Both the position numbers and the translations under genes were made by a program. DNA of 64,000 bases from positions 1-64,000 of the forward strand of contig DIWS01000002.1 of NCBI GenBank assembly GCA_002423585.1. Reading direction: 5' to 3'. This document shows, in pieces, positions 26,609 through 36,219 of the stretch (the first letter of the stretch is position 1; every line of letters starts with the position of its first letter). Below the pieces are notes generated by a model. The model had not been told where the DNA came from. It saw nothing but the letters and a program-made list of their open reading frames with translations, and searched no databases. Source of the stretch: Actinobacteria bacterium UBA6100. Lineage in GTDB: Bacteria; Actinomycetota; Coriobacteriia; Anaerosomatales; Anaerosomataceae.

Positions 26609-27301
26609 TCACGCCGAACCGGGCCGCTGGACCGCCCGCGCGACCGCCAGCACACGAACCTCGGCAGCTCCCGCCTCGCGGAGCACGCGCGCGGCGGCAT
26701 CCGACGTGGCCCCGGTGGTGAAGACGTCATCCACGAGGACCACGCTCACCGGCATGCACACGCCAGACTCGAGGGCGAACACTCCCGCGCGGTTGGCGAA
26801 GCGCTCCTCCCTGCCGAGGGCGCGCTGGTCCGCGCTCGCGGTCGCACGGAGGAGCCGCGCGGTGGGATTGCCGGTGAGTGCGGCGAGCGAGCGCGCGATG
26901 TCCGCAGCATGATCGAAGCCTCGTCTGCGCACCGCCGCCGGGGAGGCGGGCGCGGGCACCAGCACGTCGCCGGACGCAAGCCAGCCTTCGGCGGACGCCG
27001 CCAGCAGCTCCGCGAGAACCCCCGCGTAGCGGCGTTCACCGCCGTCCTTGAGTGCGACCACCGCACGCGAAGCGGGAGGCTCGAGGCGGGCGGCGCAGCG
27101 CGCGGCCGAGAACGCGAATACACGGCCGTGGCACTCGACGCACGGATGGCCCGCGTCCCGCAGCGGCGCCCCACACCGCGCACACGCCATGCCCGGATCG
27201 ATCAGCGGCAGCGCCGCGCGGCAGGTGTCGCACCACAGCGTGCCCGGATGGTCGCAGCCCGCGCACCTCGGCGGAAAGACGAGATCGAACAGTCCGCCCA
27301 C
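26609..27301 (-). CDS. comF: ComF family phosphoribosyltransferase-like protein
   Basis: 230 residues. An N-terminal double zinc finger (PPRCAGCDHPGTLWCDTCRAALP...MACARCGAPL...CVECHG) precedes a type I phosphoribosyltransferase fold with the PRPP loop VVLVDDVFTTGATSDAA and the LLRATASADQRALGREERFANRAGVF loop. ComF proteins take part in DNA uptake or single-strand DNA handling; the substrate of the PRT domain is unknown. Usually next to hpf and secA in Gram-positive genomes. Transcribed with the AEC permease and mtnA upstream. Confidence 0.92.
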   Translation of the reverse strand: MGGLFDLVFPPRCAGCDHPGTLWCDTCRAALPLIDPGMACARCGAPLRDAGHPCVECHGRVFAFSAARCAARLEPPASRAVVALKDGGERRYAGVLAELLAASAEGWLASGDVLVPAPASPAAVRRRGFDHAADIARSLAALTGNPTARLLRATASADQRALGREERFANRAGVFALESGVCMPVSVVLVDDVFTTGATSDAAARVLREAGAAEVRVLAVARAVQRPGSA

Positions 27302-27336
27302 CGCTCCCCCTCCCGGGGCAGGGTGCGCTCCCGCGA

Positions 27337-28248
27337 TCAGCCGATGAGCAGCTGCAGCAGCGGGATGGTCACCACGGCCCCCACCATGGTCAACAGGATC
27401 GCCGAAGCGATGAAGTCCGTATCCAGCTTGAAACGCTGCCCCATGATCACGAGCAGCATCATCGTGGGCACACCGGCCTCGATCGCGGCCACCCTGAGAG
27501 ACTGCGGGTCGTCGAGCAGCAGCGTGCCGAGCCCGAGCGCCAGCAACGGCAGCACCACGAGCTTCACCGCCGCCACGATCGCCGCTTTCGAGAGGTGGCC
27601 ACCGAGCGCTCTCGGCTTGAGGCTGAGCCCCACCGAGATCATGATCACCGGCACGACCACCTTACCGAGAGCGTCCAACCAGGATGTCAACGCGTTCGGA
27701 AGCGGAAGCCAATGCAACGCGAGCGCTGCGGCGAGCGCGATGAACGGCGGGAAGGTCACGATCTCCTTGAGCGGATTCACCTTCACGTCGTGCGCGCCGT
27801 AGTAGCCCGCCACGAGCGAGCCTACGGAGATGACCGCGGCGGTGTTGCCGAACACGTCCGAGAAGATGGCACGCACCAACCCCGGATCGCCCATCAGCGC
27901 CTGTGCGACGGGGTAGCCCATGTAGCCGGTGTTGCCGAAGACGCACGCCATGATGAACGCGCCCTTGGTGGGGCCCTCGAGCTTGAGTAGCCGCGCCAGC
28001 AGCCAGCCGATGAGCAGGCCAATGAGCGCCACCGCCCATGCGATCGCCGGCAGCATGCCGAGCGCCGGATCGAGCTCGGCACGATGCACCGACGCGAACA
28101 CGAGCGCCGGCAGCGCCACGTACATGAGCACGGTGTTGAGCGGTTTCGAGTCCTCGGCCTTGAGCAGCCCGCTCACGCGCATCGCTACGCCGACCGCCAC
28201 GTAGCCGAGCAGGCCGGCGATCACGCCGAAGAGTCCGCCGAGGTCCAC
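27337..28248 (-). CDS. AEC family transporter (auxin efflux carrier-like permease)
   Basis: The GTG at 28248 (AAAGG seven nt upstream) gives 303 residues. Ten hydrophobic segments in two halves, with family motifs KPLNTVLMYVALPALVF and ACVFGNTGYMGYPVAQALMG (the crossover in helix 4) and EAGVPTMMLLVIMGQRF in the second half. Members move organic acids or similar anions; the substrate here is unknown. 10 bp downstream of mtnA, so co-transcribed, suggesting export or import tied to methylthio-sugar metabolism, though that link is only positional. Confidence 0.9.
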   Translation of the reverse strand: MDLGGLFGVIAGLLGYVAVGVAMRVSGLLKAEDSKPLNTVLMYVALPALVFASVHRAELDPALGMLPAIAWAVALIGLLIGWLLARLLKLEGPTKGAFIMACVFGNTGYMGYPVAQALMGDPGLVRAIFSDVFGNTAAVISVGSLVAGYYGAHDVKVNPLKEIVTFPPFIALAAALALHWLPLPNALTSWLDALGKVVVPVIMISVGLSLKPRALGGHLSKAAIVAAVKLVVLPLLALGLGTLLLDDPQSLRVAAIEAGVPTMMLLVIMGQRFKLDTDFIASAILLTMVGAVVTIPLLQLLIG

Positions 28249-28258
28249 CGGGTGCCTT

Positions 28259-29488
28259 TCAGCCGAGCTCGTGGATCGCACCGGTGCCGCAGCAGGCCTC
28301 GGCGAGCGAGGACGCGTACGGAGCGCGCGCGACCCCCTGCTCGGTGATGATGGCCGTCACGTACTCGGCGGGCGTCACGTCGAACGCCGGGTTGTACACC
28401 TCGATGTTGGGGGGTGCGACGCGCATCCACGCGTCGAACTGGTACGCGCCGCCCTTGCGGCTGAGCTCCATCTGGTGGCCCTTGGTCATGCCGAGCGAGT
28501 ACGGACCAGCCTCGGTGAGCGCGTCGAGGGCCTTGGTCTCGATGGACGTGCGCGGTTCGATCACGCCCGACACCGTCATGCCGGTGACCTCGCGCTCGTC
28601 CCGCTCCTCGATCACGATCTCATCCCCGGTCGCGAGCGTGAGATCCACCGTGGAGGACGGTGCGGCAACGTATAACGGGATGCCGTGCTCCTTGCAGAGC
28701 ACCGCCAGCCCGTAGGTTCCGATCTTGTTCGCCACGTCGCCGTTGGCGGCGATACGGTCGGCGCCCACGATCACGGCATCCACAAGGCCCCGGCGCATCA
28801 CGCTCGCGGCCATGTTGTCGCAGATCAGCTTGAACGGCACTCCGGCCATGCGGAGCTCCCAGGCGGTGAGACGCGCTCCCTGCAGCACCGGCCGCGTCTC
28901 GTCCACCCACACCTGCGCGATCTTCCCCTCGGCATGCGCCGTGAAGATCACCCCGAGCGCAGTGCCGAAGTACGCGGTAGCCAGCGAACCGGCGTTGCAG
29001 TGCGTGAGGATGCGCGAGCCGGGCTCGATGAGCGCCGCACCGTGCGCACCCATCGCGCGGTTGCGCGTCTCGTCCTCCGCTCGGACGGCGAGCGCCTCCT
29101 CGAGCACGAGCGGGCGGAGCGCGTCGAGGCCCACGTCGGCGTTGTCGCGCGCGAAACGCTTCATGCGCTCGGCACCCCACTTGAGGTTCACGGCCGTCGG
29201 ACGGGTGGAGGCGATCTCGTCAGCCACCACTTCGAGTTCGTCGAGGTAGTAGCGCAGGTCGTCGATACTGGTACCCTCGGTCTCAGACCACAGCGCCACC
29301 GCGAGCGCCGCCGCCACGCCGAGCGCGGGTGCGCCGCGCACCGCCATGCCGGCGATCGCCGTGCACACGCCTTCGTAGGTGTTGCAGACGAGCAGGTCGC
29401 CCACCAGCGGCAGCCGGCTCTGGTCGATCATGCGGACGGCGTCGTCCTCCCACCAGATGGTGGGCGGGATGTTGGCGATCTCGGCCAT
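28259..29488 (-). CDS. mtnA: S-methyl-5-thioribose-1-phosphate isomerase, with an insertion
   Basis: 409 residues against the usual about 350. Converts methylthioribose-1-phosphate to methylthioribulose-1-phosphate in methionine salvage. Motifs: MAVRGAPALGVAAALA, ILTHCNAGSLATAYFGTALG (active-site Cys), VWVDETRPVLQGARLTAWEL, IVGADRIAANGDVANKIGT (catalytic Asp) and VYNPAFDVTPAEYVTAIITE. An extra stretch of about 55 residues lies between ERDEREVTG and PNIEVYNPAFD, outside the catalytic motifs. eIF2B-like paralogues exist, but the motifs fit MtnA. ATG at 29488. Confidence 0.92.
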   Translation of the reverse strand: MAEIANIPPTIWWEDDAVRMIDQSRLPLVGDLLVCNTYEGVCTAIAGMAVRGAPALGVAAALAVALWSETEGTSIDDLRYYLDELEVVADEIASTRPTAVNLKWGAERMKRFARDNADVGLDALRPLVLEEALAVRAEDETRNRAMGAHGAALIEPGSRILTHCNAGSLATAYFGTALGVIFTAHAEGKIAQVWVDETRPVLQGARLTAWELRMAGVPFKLICDNMAASVMRRGLVDAVIVGADRIAANGDVANKIGTYGLAVLCKEHGIPLYVAAPSSTVDLTLATGDEIVIEERDEREVTGMTVSGVIEPRTSIETKALDALTEAGPYSLGMTKGHQMELSRKGGAYQFDAWMRVAPPNIEVYNPAFDVTPAEYVTAIITEQGVARAPYASSLAEACCGTGAIHELG

Positions 29489-29597
29489 GGGGACTCCTGT
29501 CGGTGCAGGTCAGATGCAGGTTGTGAGCCGGTCACCCAGTATAGCCGAGTGGCGGACCTCCGAGGACGACCGCGGCCGGTCCGTGCCCCCGCTGCGC

Positions 29598-29603
29598 TAC
29601 AAT
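29598..29603 (+). promoter_or_regulatory. -10 hexamer before the O-antigen-ligase-like gene
   Basis: TACAAT within GCTACAATC, 33 bp before the GTG start at 29637, in the divergent gap with mtnA. No good -35. Confidence 0.45.
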
Positions 29604-29636
29604 CGCGGGAGTCGTGACACCCGCCGAGGAGTGAGC

Positions 29637-31073
29637 GTGCCCGAGCCCGTCACCGCACCTGTGAGCGCCCGCTTCACCGCGCTGCCGAAGCCGCTGCTTG
29701 CGGCCTGGGTGTTCCTCGCCGCCCTCTTCATATTCGCCCTCATAGCCCACACGTGGGGCGGCTATCAGGCGGGGATCGCCATCTTCGCACTTGTGGCGGC
29801 CGCTCTGTGCTTTCTCGACGAGCGCGCGAGCATCGTGCTCTTCATCGGCTGCTCGGCGATCGACGCGTACGGCTTCATCACCCACGTGCCGTTCTCGCTC
29901 TCGATCGCCCGCGTGGTGGTCGTGGCGCTGGCGGCCGGTGCCGCGCTGCGCTGGCTGCGTGCGAAGCCGCGCCCGAGTCTCAGCTGGCGCGCGCTCTCGC
30001 TCTGGGACATCGGCATCCTGGTCTTCCTCGCCGGCGCCGCCCTCTCGGTCCCGTTCTCGGCATCGCTCGCACTCTCCGGCGTTGGCATCCTGCACGTCAC
30101 CTTCCTCATCGGCGCGTACTTCGTGCTCTCCCGGGCCGCACAAACGACAGCCGGCCGCAACGACATCACGCTCGCCACCATAGCCGCGGGCTCGCTCTCC
30201 GCGCTCGTGGCGCTTGCCCAGGCTTTCGTGCCCGCCATCGCCCCACCGGTGTTGCGCGTGACCGAGTCGCTCGCCGAGGGTGCCGAGATCGTGCGCGCCT
30301 CGGGCTTCTTCGACAACCCGAACACGCTCGCGCTCCTGCTCGTGCTCGCCGCGCTCTTCGCGGCCGAACGCGTGTGGACGAGTGCGCGCCCCGCCCATCG
30401 CTGGATCTATGCGGGCGCAGTGGCGCTGACACTTGCTGGCATCGGGGTCTCCTACTCGCGAGCCGCACTCGTGGGCATCGTGGTGGGCGCCGTCGCACTC
30501 GGCGCGATCCTCATCCGCAGCGTGCGCGGCCGGGTCGTCTTCCTCGGAGCGCTCGTTCTGCTGTTCGCTGCGGTCCTCGCCATCCCCGGCGTAGGTGAGC
30601 GCGCGTACTCGATCATCGACTTCACCGGCGACGCCTCGGCGATGGACCGCGTGTACCTCTCGGAGGTCTCCATCGAGATGTTCGCCGACCACCCGCTAAC
30701 GGGAGTGGGCATCCAGGCGTTCCGCGCGGCGTATCCGAGCTACGCCGACAGCCGTGTGACGATCGACCCGGTGACCGACGGCCACCAGATGCCGGCTTCA
30801 GTGCCCGCCGAAGTGGGGGTGCTCGGCCTGATCGCCGAAGCGATCCTCGCGGCCGTGCTCGCGTGGGCGCTCGCGCGCGCCATGCGCTCCACCGAGCGGC
30901 CGGTGGCGGCCGGCGGCCTCGCCGCGATGGCGGCAATCAGCGTGATGGCGCTGTTCAACACGTTCATCTTCTTCGAGAGCCTGTGGATCGCGGCGGCACT
31001 CGTGGGGTCCATCATGCCCGCGCCCGGACACGCGAAAGGGGCGAGCCACATCGGCCCGCCCCTCGGCAGCTGA
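29637..31073 (+). CDS. O-antigen ligase / Wzy-like membrane protein
   Basis: GTG at 29637 preceded by GAGGA at six nt gives 478 residues; upstream extension of the frame overlaps mtnA and is rejected. About 11-12 membrane helices, with the Wzy_C/O-antigen ligase signature region: ASGFFDNPNTLALLLVLAALF, GIGVSYSRAALVGIVVGAV, then the loop MFADHPLTGVGIQAFRAAYPSYADS ahead of the last helices. Such proteins polymerise or ligate lipid-linked glycans on the outer membrane face. A second, distantly similar protein lies at 33233-34552. Confidence 0.87.
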   Translation: MPEPVTAPVSARFTALPKPLLAAWVFLAALFIFALIAHTWGGYQAGIAIFALVAAALCFLDERASIVLFIGCSAIDAYGFITHVPFSLSIARVVVVALAAGAALRWLRAKPRPSLSWRALSLWDIGILVFLAGAALSVPFSASLALSGVGILHVTFLIGAYFVLSRAAQTTAGRNDITLATIAAGSLSALVALAQAFVPAIAPPVLRVTESLAEGAEIVRASGFFDNPNTLALLLVLAALFAAERVWTSARPAHRWIYAGAVALTLAGIGVSYSRAALVGIVVGAVALGAILIRSVRGRVVFLGALVLLFAAVLAIPGVGERAYSIIDFTGDASAMDRVYLSEVSIEMFADHPLTGVGIQAFRAAYPSYADSRVTIDPVTDGHQMPASVPAEVGVLGLIAEAILAAVLAWALARAMRSTERPVAAGGLAAMAAISVMALFNTFIFFESLWIAAALVGSIMPAPGHAKGASHIGPPLGS

Positions 31074-31088
31074 TATCGCAGGTTCGTG

Positions 31089-32348
31089 CTAGACCGTGCC
31101 CTCCTGCCAGGAGCTCAGGTACTTCTCCTGCTCCTCGGTGAGCACGTCGATCTCCACGCCCATGCTCGAGAGCTTGAGTGCGGCGATCTCCTCGTCGATC
31201 TCCACCGGCACCTCGTAGACGCCGGCTTCCATGTCGGCGGCGTTCTCGACCATGAACTCGGCGCACAGCGCCTGGTTGGCGAAGCTCATGTCCATGACCG
31301 ACGCAGGGTGACCCTCGGCGCACGAGAGGTTCACGAGACGCCCGTCGGCGAGCAGGAAGATCTTACGGCCGTCGGCGAGCACGAACTCCTCAACGAGCGG
31401 GCGCACCTCGCGGCTGGAGACCGCAACAGCACGCAGGTGCGGGATATTGATCTCCACGTTGAAGTGACCGGAGTTGCAGATGATGGCGCCGTCTTTCATC
31501 GCGTCGAACGCCGGCGAGTCGATGACGCTGATGTCGCCGGTGACCGTGATCCAGATGTCGGCCTGCGCGGCTGCCTCGACGGCCGGCATCACGCGGTAGC
31601 CGTCCATGACCGCCTCGAGCGCCTTGAGCGGATCCACCTCACAGATGATCACGTTGCCGCCGAGACCCTCGGCACGGCTCGCGATGCCGCGACCGCACCA
31701 GCCGTAGCCGGAGACGACCACGGTGCGGCCGGCGATCAGGCGGTTGGTGGCGCGGATGATGCCGTCGATGGTGGACTGGCCGGTGCCGTATCGGTTGTCG
31801 AAGAGATGCTTGGTGTTGGCCTCGTTCACGGCGATGATCGGGTACTTGAGCGCCTCGTCATCGGCCATGGCGGCCAGACGGATCACGCCGGTGGTGGTCT
31901 CCTCGGTGCCGCCGAGGATGCCCTCGAGCGCCTCGGGGAACTTCGAGTGGATGCGTCCCACCACGTCGGCCCCGTCATCCATCGTGATCTGCGGCTTGTG
32001 CGCGATCGCGGCGTCGATGTGGCTGTAGTAGGTCTCCGTATCCTCGCCCTTGATGGCGTAGGTGCGGATGCCGTACTCGCTCACGAGCGCGGCGGCTACG
32101 TCGTCCTGGGTGGAGAGCGGGTTGCTCGCGCACAGCACGCACTCGGCGCCGCCGGCCGCAAGTGTGCGCATGAGGTTGGCGGTCTCGGTGGTCACGTGCA
32201 GGCACGCGCTGACGCGCACGCCCGCAAGCGGCTTCTCCTCTTCGAAGCGCTCGCGGATGCTCGCGAGCACCGGCATGTCGGCGTCGGCCCACTCGATGCG
32301 CGCCTTGCCGGCAGCAGCAAGGGCAGGGTCCTTCACGTGGTGATCCAT
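31089..32348 (-). CDS. ahcY: Adenosylhomocysteinase
   Basis: ATG at 32348 with GAGAGGAA upstream gives 419 residues. Hydrolyses S-adenosylhomocysteine to adenosine and homocysteine using bound NAD. Motifs: VSACLHVTTETANLMRTLAAGGA, CASNPLSTQDDVAAALV, the Rossmann VVVSGYGWCGRGIASRAEGLGGNVIICEVDP, and GHFNVEI; shorter than plant and animal forms because the usual internal insertion is absent. Stop lies 16 bp from the convergent O-antigen-ligase gene. Upstream pnp can take the adenosine-derived nucleosides, forming a recycling pair. Confidence 0.97.
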   Translation of the reverse strand: MDHHVKDPALAAAGKARIEWADADMPVLASIRERFEEEKPLAGVRVSACLHVTTETANLMRTLAAGGAECVLCASNPLSTQDDVAAALVSEYGIRTYAIKGEDTETYYSHIDAAIAHKPQITMDDGADVVGRIHSKFPEALEGILGGTEETTTGVIRLAAMADDEALKYPIIAVNEANTKHLFDNRYGTGQSTIDGIIRATNRLIAGRTVVVSGYGWCGRGIASRAEGLGGNVIICEVDPLKALEAVMDGYRVMPAVEAAAQADIWITVTGDISVIDSPAFDAMKDGAIICNSGHFNVEINIPHLRAVAVSSREVRPLVEEFVLADGRKIFLLADGRLVNLSCAEGHPASVMDMSFANQALCAEFMVENAADMEAGVYEVPVEIDEEIAALKLSSMGVEIDVLTEEQEKYLSSWQEGTV

Positions 32349-32395
32349 GGTGTTCCTCTCAGATGAAACGCCGGCCCGGGGGTGCCGACGACGGT

Positions 32396-33211
32396 TCACA
32401 GCCCACGTAGTATAGCAAGCAGCAGGCGTGTCATGTCCTCGGCGGCCAGGCGTCCGGCCTCGAGGACCTCCTCGTGAGAGAGGCCCACGCCGGCAGCGTC
32501 GTTGGAGACGAGCGACAAGCCGAGCACCCGCAGTCCGAGCGCGCGTGCGGCGATGGTCTCGGGCACCGTCGACATGCCGACGATGTCGGCGCCCACAGCA
32601 CTCAGATACCCCACCTCCGCCGGCGTCTCGTAGCTCGGGCCGAGCAGCGCGGCGTACACGCCCTCGTGAAGCAGGACGTTCTGCTCTGCCGCGGCGCTAT
32701 AAGCGAGCGCGCGCAACTCCGGGTCGTACGCGTCCCGCATCCCGACGAACAACGTGCCGCCCTCCGGCCAGCGCGCACCGATGAGGGGATTCGTGCCCAT
32801 GAGGTTGATGTAGTCGGAGATCAGCACGATATCGCCAGTCCCCAGGCGTGCCGACACACCGCCACTCGCGTTCGTGAGCACCAGTATCTCGCAGCCGAGT
32901 TGCGCCGCCAGGCGCGCCGGGTATGCGGCCTCCAGCGCCGTCGCTCCCTGGTACTGGTGGACACGGCCCTTGAACATCACGACCTCGACGCCCTCGAGCG
33001 TGCCGCATACCACCTGACCCTCATGCCCGGGCACAGCAGAGAGCTTCGGCACGCCCTCGAGCACCGCGAACGGGATCGACGCGGCATCGGGGACGAGCGA
33101 CACCAGCCCGGAGAGTCCGGAGCCGAGGACGATCGCCACGCGCGGCGACGGAGACATGGCGCGGACGCGCGCGAGATCGGGCTCCGGGACGCACAGGGTG
33201 CTCAGCAGCAT
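32396..33211 (-). CDS. Purine-nucleoside phosphorylase
   Basis: 271 residues of the trimeric PNP/MTAP family. Motifs: IVLGSGLSGL (phosphate loop), FKGRVHQYQGATALEAAYPARLA, LTNASGGV, SDYINLMGTNPLIG and the purine-binding YAALLGPSYETPAEVGYLSAVGADIVGMSTVPE followed by LSLVSNDAAG. The Glu/Asn pair (YETPAE, SND) fits 6-oxopurine specificity (guanosine, inosine). AAGGGAG precedes the ATG at 33211. Next gene, 47 bp downstream, is ahcY, so the pair recycles SAH-derived nucleosides. Confidence 0.94.
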   Translation of the reverse strand: MLLSTLCVPEPDLARVRAMSPSPRVAIVLGSGLSGLVSLVPDAASIPFAVLEGVPKLSAVPGHEGQVVCGTLEGVEVVMFKGRVHQYQGATALEAAYPARLAAQLGCEILVLTNASGGVSARLGTGDIVLISDYINLMGTNPLIGARWPEGGTLFVGMRDAYDPELRALAYSAAAEQNVLLHEGVYAALLGPSYETPAEVGYLSAVGADIVGMSTVPETIAARALGLRVLGLSLVSNDAAGVGLSHEEVLEAGRLAAEDMTRLLLAILRGL

Positions 33212-33232
33212 GGATGCTCCCTTCGGGAAGGC

Positions 33233-34552
33233 CTACGTGAGAGAGGATTCCCCTTCGCCGGCCGGGGACACGGTGACGGCCTCGCGCGACGCCATACACC
33301 ACGCGGCCGTGCCCAGCCCGATCGCGAACCACCAGAACTTGCTCGCCTCGAGGCTGTAGGTGAACGCTTGCGCCGAAAGCGCGAGTGCCGCGGCCAGAGC
33401 GCCGGTGGCGAGTGCGTGGAGCGTGGCATCATGTGCTCTGCGCGCCACAGGCAGTGCTGTGCGCAGGAGGAAGGCCCCGAGCGCCCACAGGAATGCGAGC
33501 AGACCGAGGAATCCCGTCTCGGCGAGCACGGTCACGTACGCAGTGTGCGACTCAACGATGCCTGCCTCGGCACGCGGGTCGCGATATGCCGGATACACCA
33601 CCTGGTAGTTGTCGAGCCCCACGCCGAACGGGTGGTCTGCCCACATCCGGAGCGCGCCCTCCACCATGTAGACGCGATTGGTGGCCGAGCCGGTCTCGCC
33701 TGCGCCGAGCACGTTCTCCTCTACCCAGCGTGCGTCGAAGATGAGGGCACCGGCCGCGACGACCGCCACGACCATCACGGCGGCGAAGGCGAGCTTCGCG
33801 CGACGCGGGGCACGCATCACCACAGCGACGGCCACGAGCCCGATCACGAGCCCGCCGAGCCCGCCGCGCGAGTACGTGGCTGCGAGCCCGATGAGTGCCG
33901 CCAGGAGCGCTATCACGCCGAGTGCACGAGTGATGCGCTTCATCGGCGCGCTCGCCACGAGCGGCACGGCAAGCAGGATCGTGCTCATGAGGAACGATGC
34001 GAGGATGTTCGGATCGAGGAACGTCACCCGAGCGCGGATGCCGTAACCGGACGTGAAGAGCACGGGATGCTGCAGCGCGAAGACGTCCGCCCACTCGGCC
34101 ACCGCCAGAAGGCCGAAGACGGCGGCAACCCCAAGCACGCCGCCCACCACGAGCGCACCCTCACGTGGCTCGCGCACCAGTGTGACCACGATGAGTACGA
34201 GCACCACGCTCGAGGCCAGGCTGGCAAGCTGCACGACCGCCGGTGCGAGTTCGGTGGCGAAGACGAGCGAGAGCGCCGCGGTGCCGATGAACGCCACAAG
34301 GGGGAGCGTCACCGGGGTCTTCGGGAGCGTCGCGCGCTTCGTGCCGAGCTGCCACAGCGCGAAGAGCGTGAGTGCGAGCGCGAGCATCTGGTAGAGAGTG
34401 AAGCGTGCCGGACCCACCTCGGCGATGCGACCGGTGACGTCGAGGGCAGCTGCAGCCACAAGCGCGACGAGGCCGACCACAGCCACCCGCCGCGTCGCCT
34501 CACTCGAGGGTATGTCGCCGCCGGGCGTGATGCCGGCTCGGAGTCCGCTCAC
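33233..34552 (-). CDS. Second O-antigen ligase / polymerase-like membrane protein
   Basis: 439 residues from a GTG at 34552 (AAGGTGA seven nt upstream). About ten membrane helices; family features are IRARVTFLDPNILASFLMSTILL, GLAATYSRGGLGGLVIGLV and the loop MWADHPFGVGLDNYQVVYPAYRDPRAEAGIVESHTAYVTVLAETGFLG, i.e. the Wzy_C pattern. Divergent from the flippase at 34675, 122 bp apart. Together with the protein at 29637 it suggests two polymerisation or ligation steps in the same surface glycan, or two glycans. Confidence 0.87.
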   Translation of the reverse strand: MSGLRAGITPGGDIPSSEATRRVAVVGLVALVAAAALDVTGRIAEVGPARFTLYQMLALALTLFALWQLGTKRATLPKTPVTLPLVAFIGTAALSLVFATELAPAVVQLASLASSVVLVLIVVTLVREPREGALVVGGVLGVAAVFGLLAVAEWADVFALQHPVLFTSGYGIRARVTFLDPNILASFLMSTILLAVPLVASAPMKRITRALGVIALLAALIGLAATYSRGGLGGLVIGLVAVAVVMRAPRRAKLAFAAVMVVAVVAAGALIFDARWVEENVLGAGETGSATNRVYMVEGALRMWADHPFGVGLDNYQVVYPAYRDPRAEAGIVESHTAYVTVLAETGFLGLLAFLWALGAFLLRTALPVARRAHDATLHALATGALAAALALSAQAFTYSLEASKFWWFAIGLGTAAWCMASREAVTVSPAGEGESSLT

Positions 34553-34674
34553 CGCTCACCTTGCGAATCGGGGCCAGCGGGTGCGCCGGCCGGGCCACCT
34601 GGTAGCATAGCATCGGTACGCATGCGGGCCGAGTGAGAGCCGCTCGCGTCACCGAACCGCCATCGGAGGCACAC

Positions 34675-36219
34675 GTGACACAGGAACGGCCCGCCGAGCC
34701 CGGCGACGCGGGGATGCTCAAGACAGCGCTTCGCGGGGCCGGGTCGGATGCCGCCCGGTACCTTCCCGTGCGCTTCGTCCCCGCGCTCACCTCGCTGGTG
34801 ACCGTCCCGCTCTTCACCCGCGTGATCGACGTGGCCGACTACGGCGCGTTCTACGTGATCAACGCGTTCCTCGTGCTCGGCGCGCGCATCGCCGCCGAAT
34901 CGGTAGCCTCGGCCGCCCTGCGCTTCTACTGGCCGAACAAGAAGGCCGGCACCCTCGACGCGTACCTCGCGACCGTCGTGTGGTCGGTGGTGGCGATCCT
35001 CGGCGTGGTGGCGGGCCTGATCCTTGCCGTCGGCACATCACTCCAGGGCGTCATCGACCCGCTCGTGGCGCGCCTCGTGCCGGTCTCGGCGGCGTACTTC
35101 TTCTGCAACTACTCGCTGTTCGTGCTCATGGAAGTGCTGCGCGCCGCCAACCGAGCCCGCGACTACGCGCGCATCTCGATCACCGCCACGCTGCTCACCA
35201 ACGCGCTCGCTGTCGTCTTCGTGGGCGTGCTCGGCTGGGGCTCGGCGGGCATCTTCGCCGGAGTGGCCGTCGGGAGCGCGGTCGTCATCCCCTGGACGCT
35301 CACGAAGCTCCGCGCTGACGGCTCGCTCTCCCCATCCGCCGCACGGCGCTCCACGTTCGACGAGCTCGTCGCCTTCGGCGCGCCGCTGGTTCCGGCGGGC
35401 GCAGCGCTGTGGGCGCTCGGCTTCCTGGACCGGTTCGTGATCGAGGCCTCGCGTGGCACCGCCGAGGTCGGTCTGTACTCCACCGCATACGGCCTCGGCG
35501 AGAAGATCATCCAGCTCTTCACACTGCCGCTCATCATGACCATGGTGCCGTTGCTCATCCAGAACTACGAGGAGCACGGCCAGGCGACTGCGGGGCAGAT
35601 GCAGACGCAGTTCACCCGCTACTTCGCGCTGGCCACCGTGCCGCTGCTGGCCGGCCTCGCGGTGGTCGCACGCGACTTCATGTGGGTGTTCACCGGCGAG
35701 CAGTATCGCGGTGCCTACCCCGTTCTCGGGGTGATCGCGGCTGCGACGCTGCTCGCAGGGCTCGTGCAACTCGGCTCGGCCGGGCTCTCCATCCACAAGC
35801 AGAGCCGCCGCATCATGGCCAACACGCTCGCGGCCACAGCGCTCGACGTAGCGCTCACCATCGCGCTCGTACCGCGCTACGGGTACGTGGCCGCCGGCTG
35901 GGCCGCAGTGGCCGCCTACGTGCTCCTGGCGACGCTCACGTGGCTCCAGAGCCGCCGCTACCTGCCATGGACGCTGCCCTGGGCCCCGTTGCTGCCGATC
36001 GCCGGAGCCACGGCGGTGATGTCGGCCGCGGTCTGGGGCGTGACACTCGTGCTCCCCACCACGGTCTGGGCGCTTCTGGCCGAGGGTCTCACCGGGATCG
36101 TCGTCTACGCGGTCGCACTGCTCGCCTTCGGCGGTGTGCGCCCCGATGAGCGCACGTTCGTACGCGAGCTCTCGGCTTCGGCACGCGCACGTCTCACGCA
36201 ACGGGGCGACCCAGCCTAG
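34675..36219 (+). CDS. Oligosaccharide flippase (Wzx/MATE-like)
   Basis: GTG at 34675 with GGAGG five nt upstream gives 514 residues; the frame from 34633 lacks a ribosome-binding site. Polysaccharide_synt family: about 14 membrane helices, opening with LKTALRGAGSDAARYLPVRFVPALTSLVTVPLFTRVIDVADYGAFYVINAFLVLG, and a central PAGAALWALGFLDRFVIEASRGTAEVGLYSTAYGLGEKI. It would flip undecaprenyl-linked repeat units to the outer face. TAGCAT upstream resembles the -10 elements elsewhere here. Its stop overlaps the convergent L,D-transpeptidase gene by 4 bp. Confidence 0.9.
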   Translation: MTQERPAEPGDAGMLKTALRGAGSDAARYLPVRFVPALTSLVTVPLFTRVIDVADYGAFYVINAFLVLGARIAAESVASAALRFYWPNKKAGTLDAYLATVVWSVVAILGVVAGLILAVGTSLQGVIDPLVARLVPVSAAYFFCNYSLFVLMEVLRAANRARDYARISITATLLTNALAVVFVGVLGWGSAGIFAGVAVGSAVVIPWTLTKLRADGSLSPSAARRSTFDELVAFGAPLVPAGAALWALGFLDRFVIEASRGTAEVGLYSTAYGLGEKIIQLFTLPLIMTMVPLLIQNYEEHGQATAGQMQTQFTRYFALATVPLLAGLAVVARDFMWVFTGEQYRGAYPVLGVIAAATLLAGLVQLGSAGLSIHKQSRRIMANTLAATALDVALTIALVPRYGYVAAGWAAVAAYVLLATLTWLQSRRYLPWTLPWAPLLPIAGATAVMSAAVWGVTLVLPTTVWALLAEGLTGIVVYAVALLAFGGVRPDERTFVRELSASARARLTQRGDPA

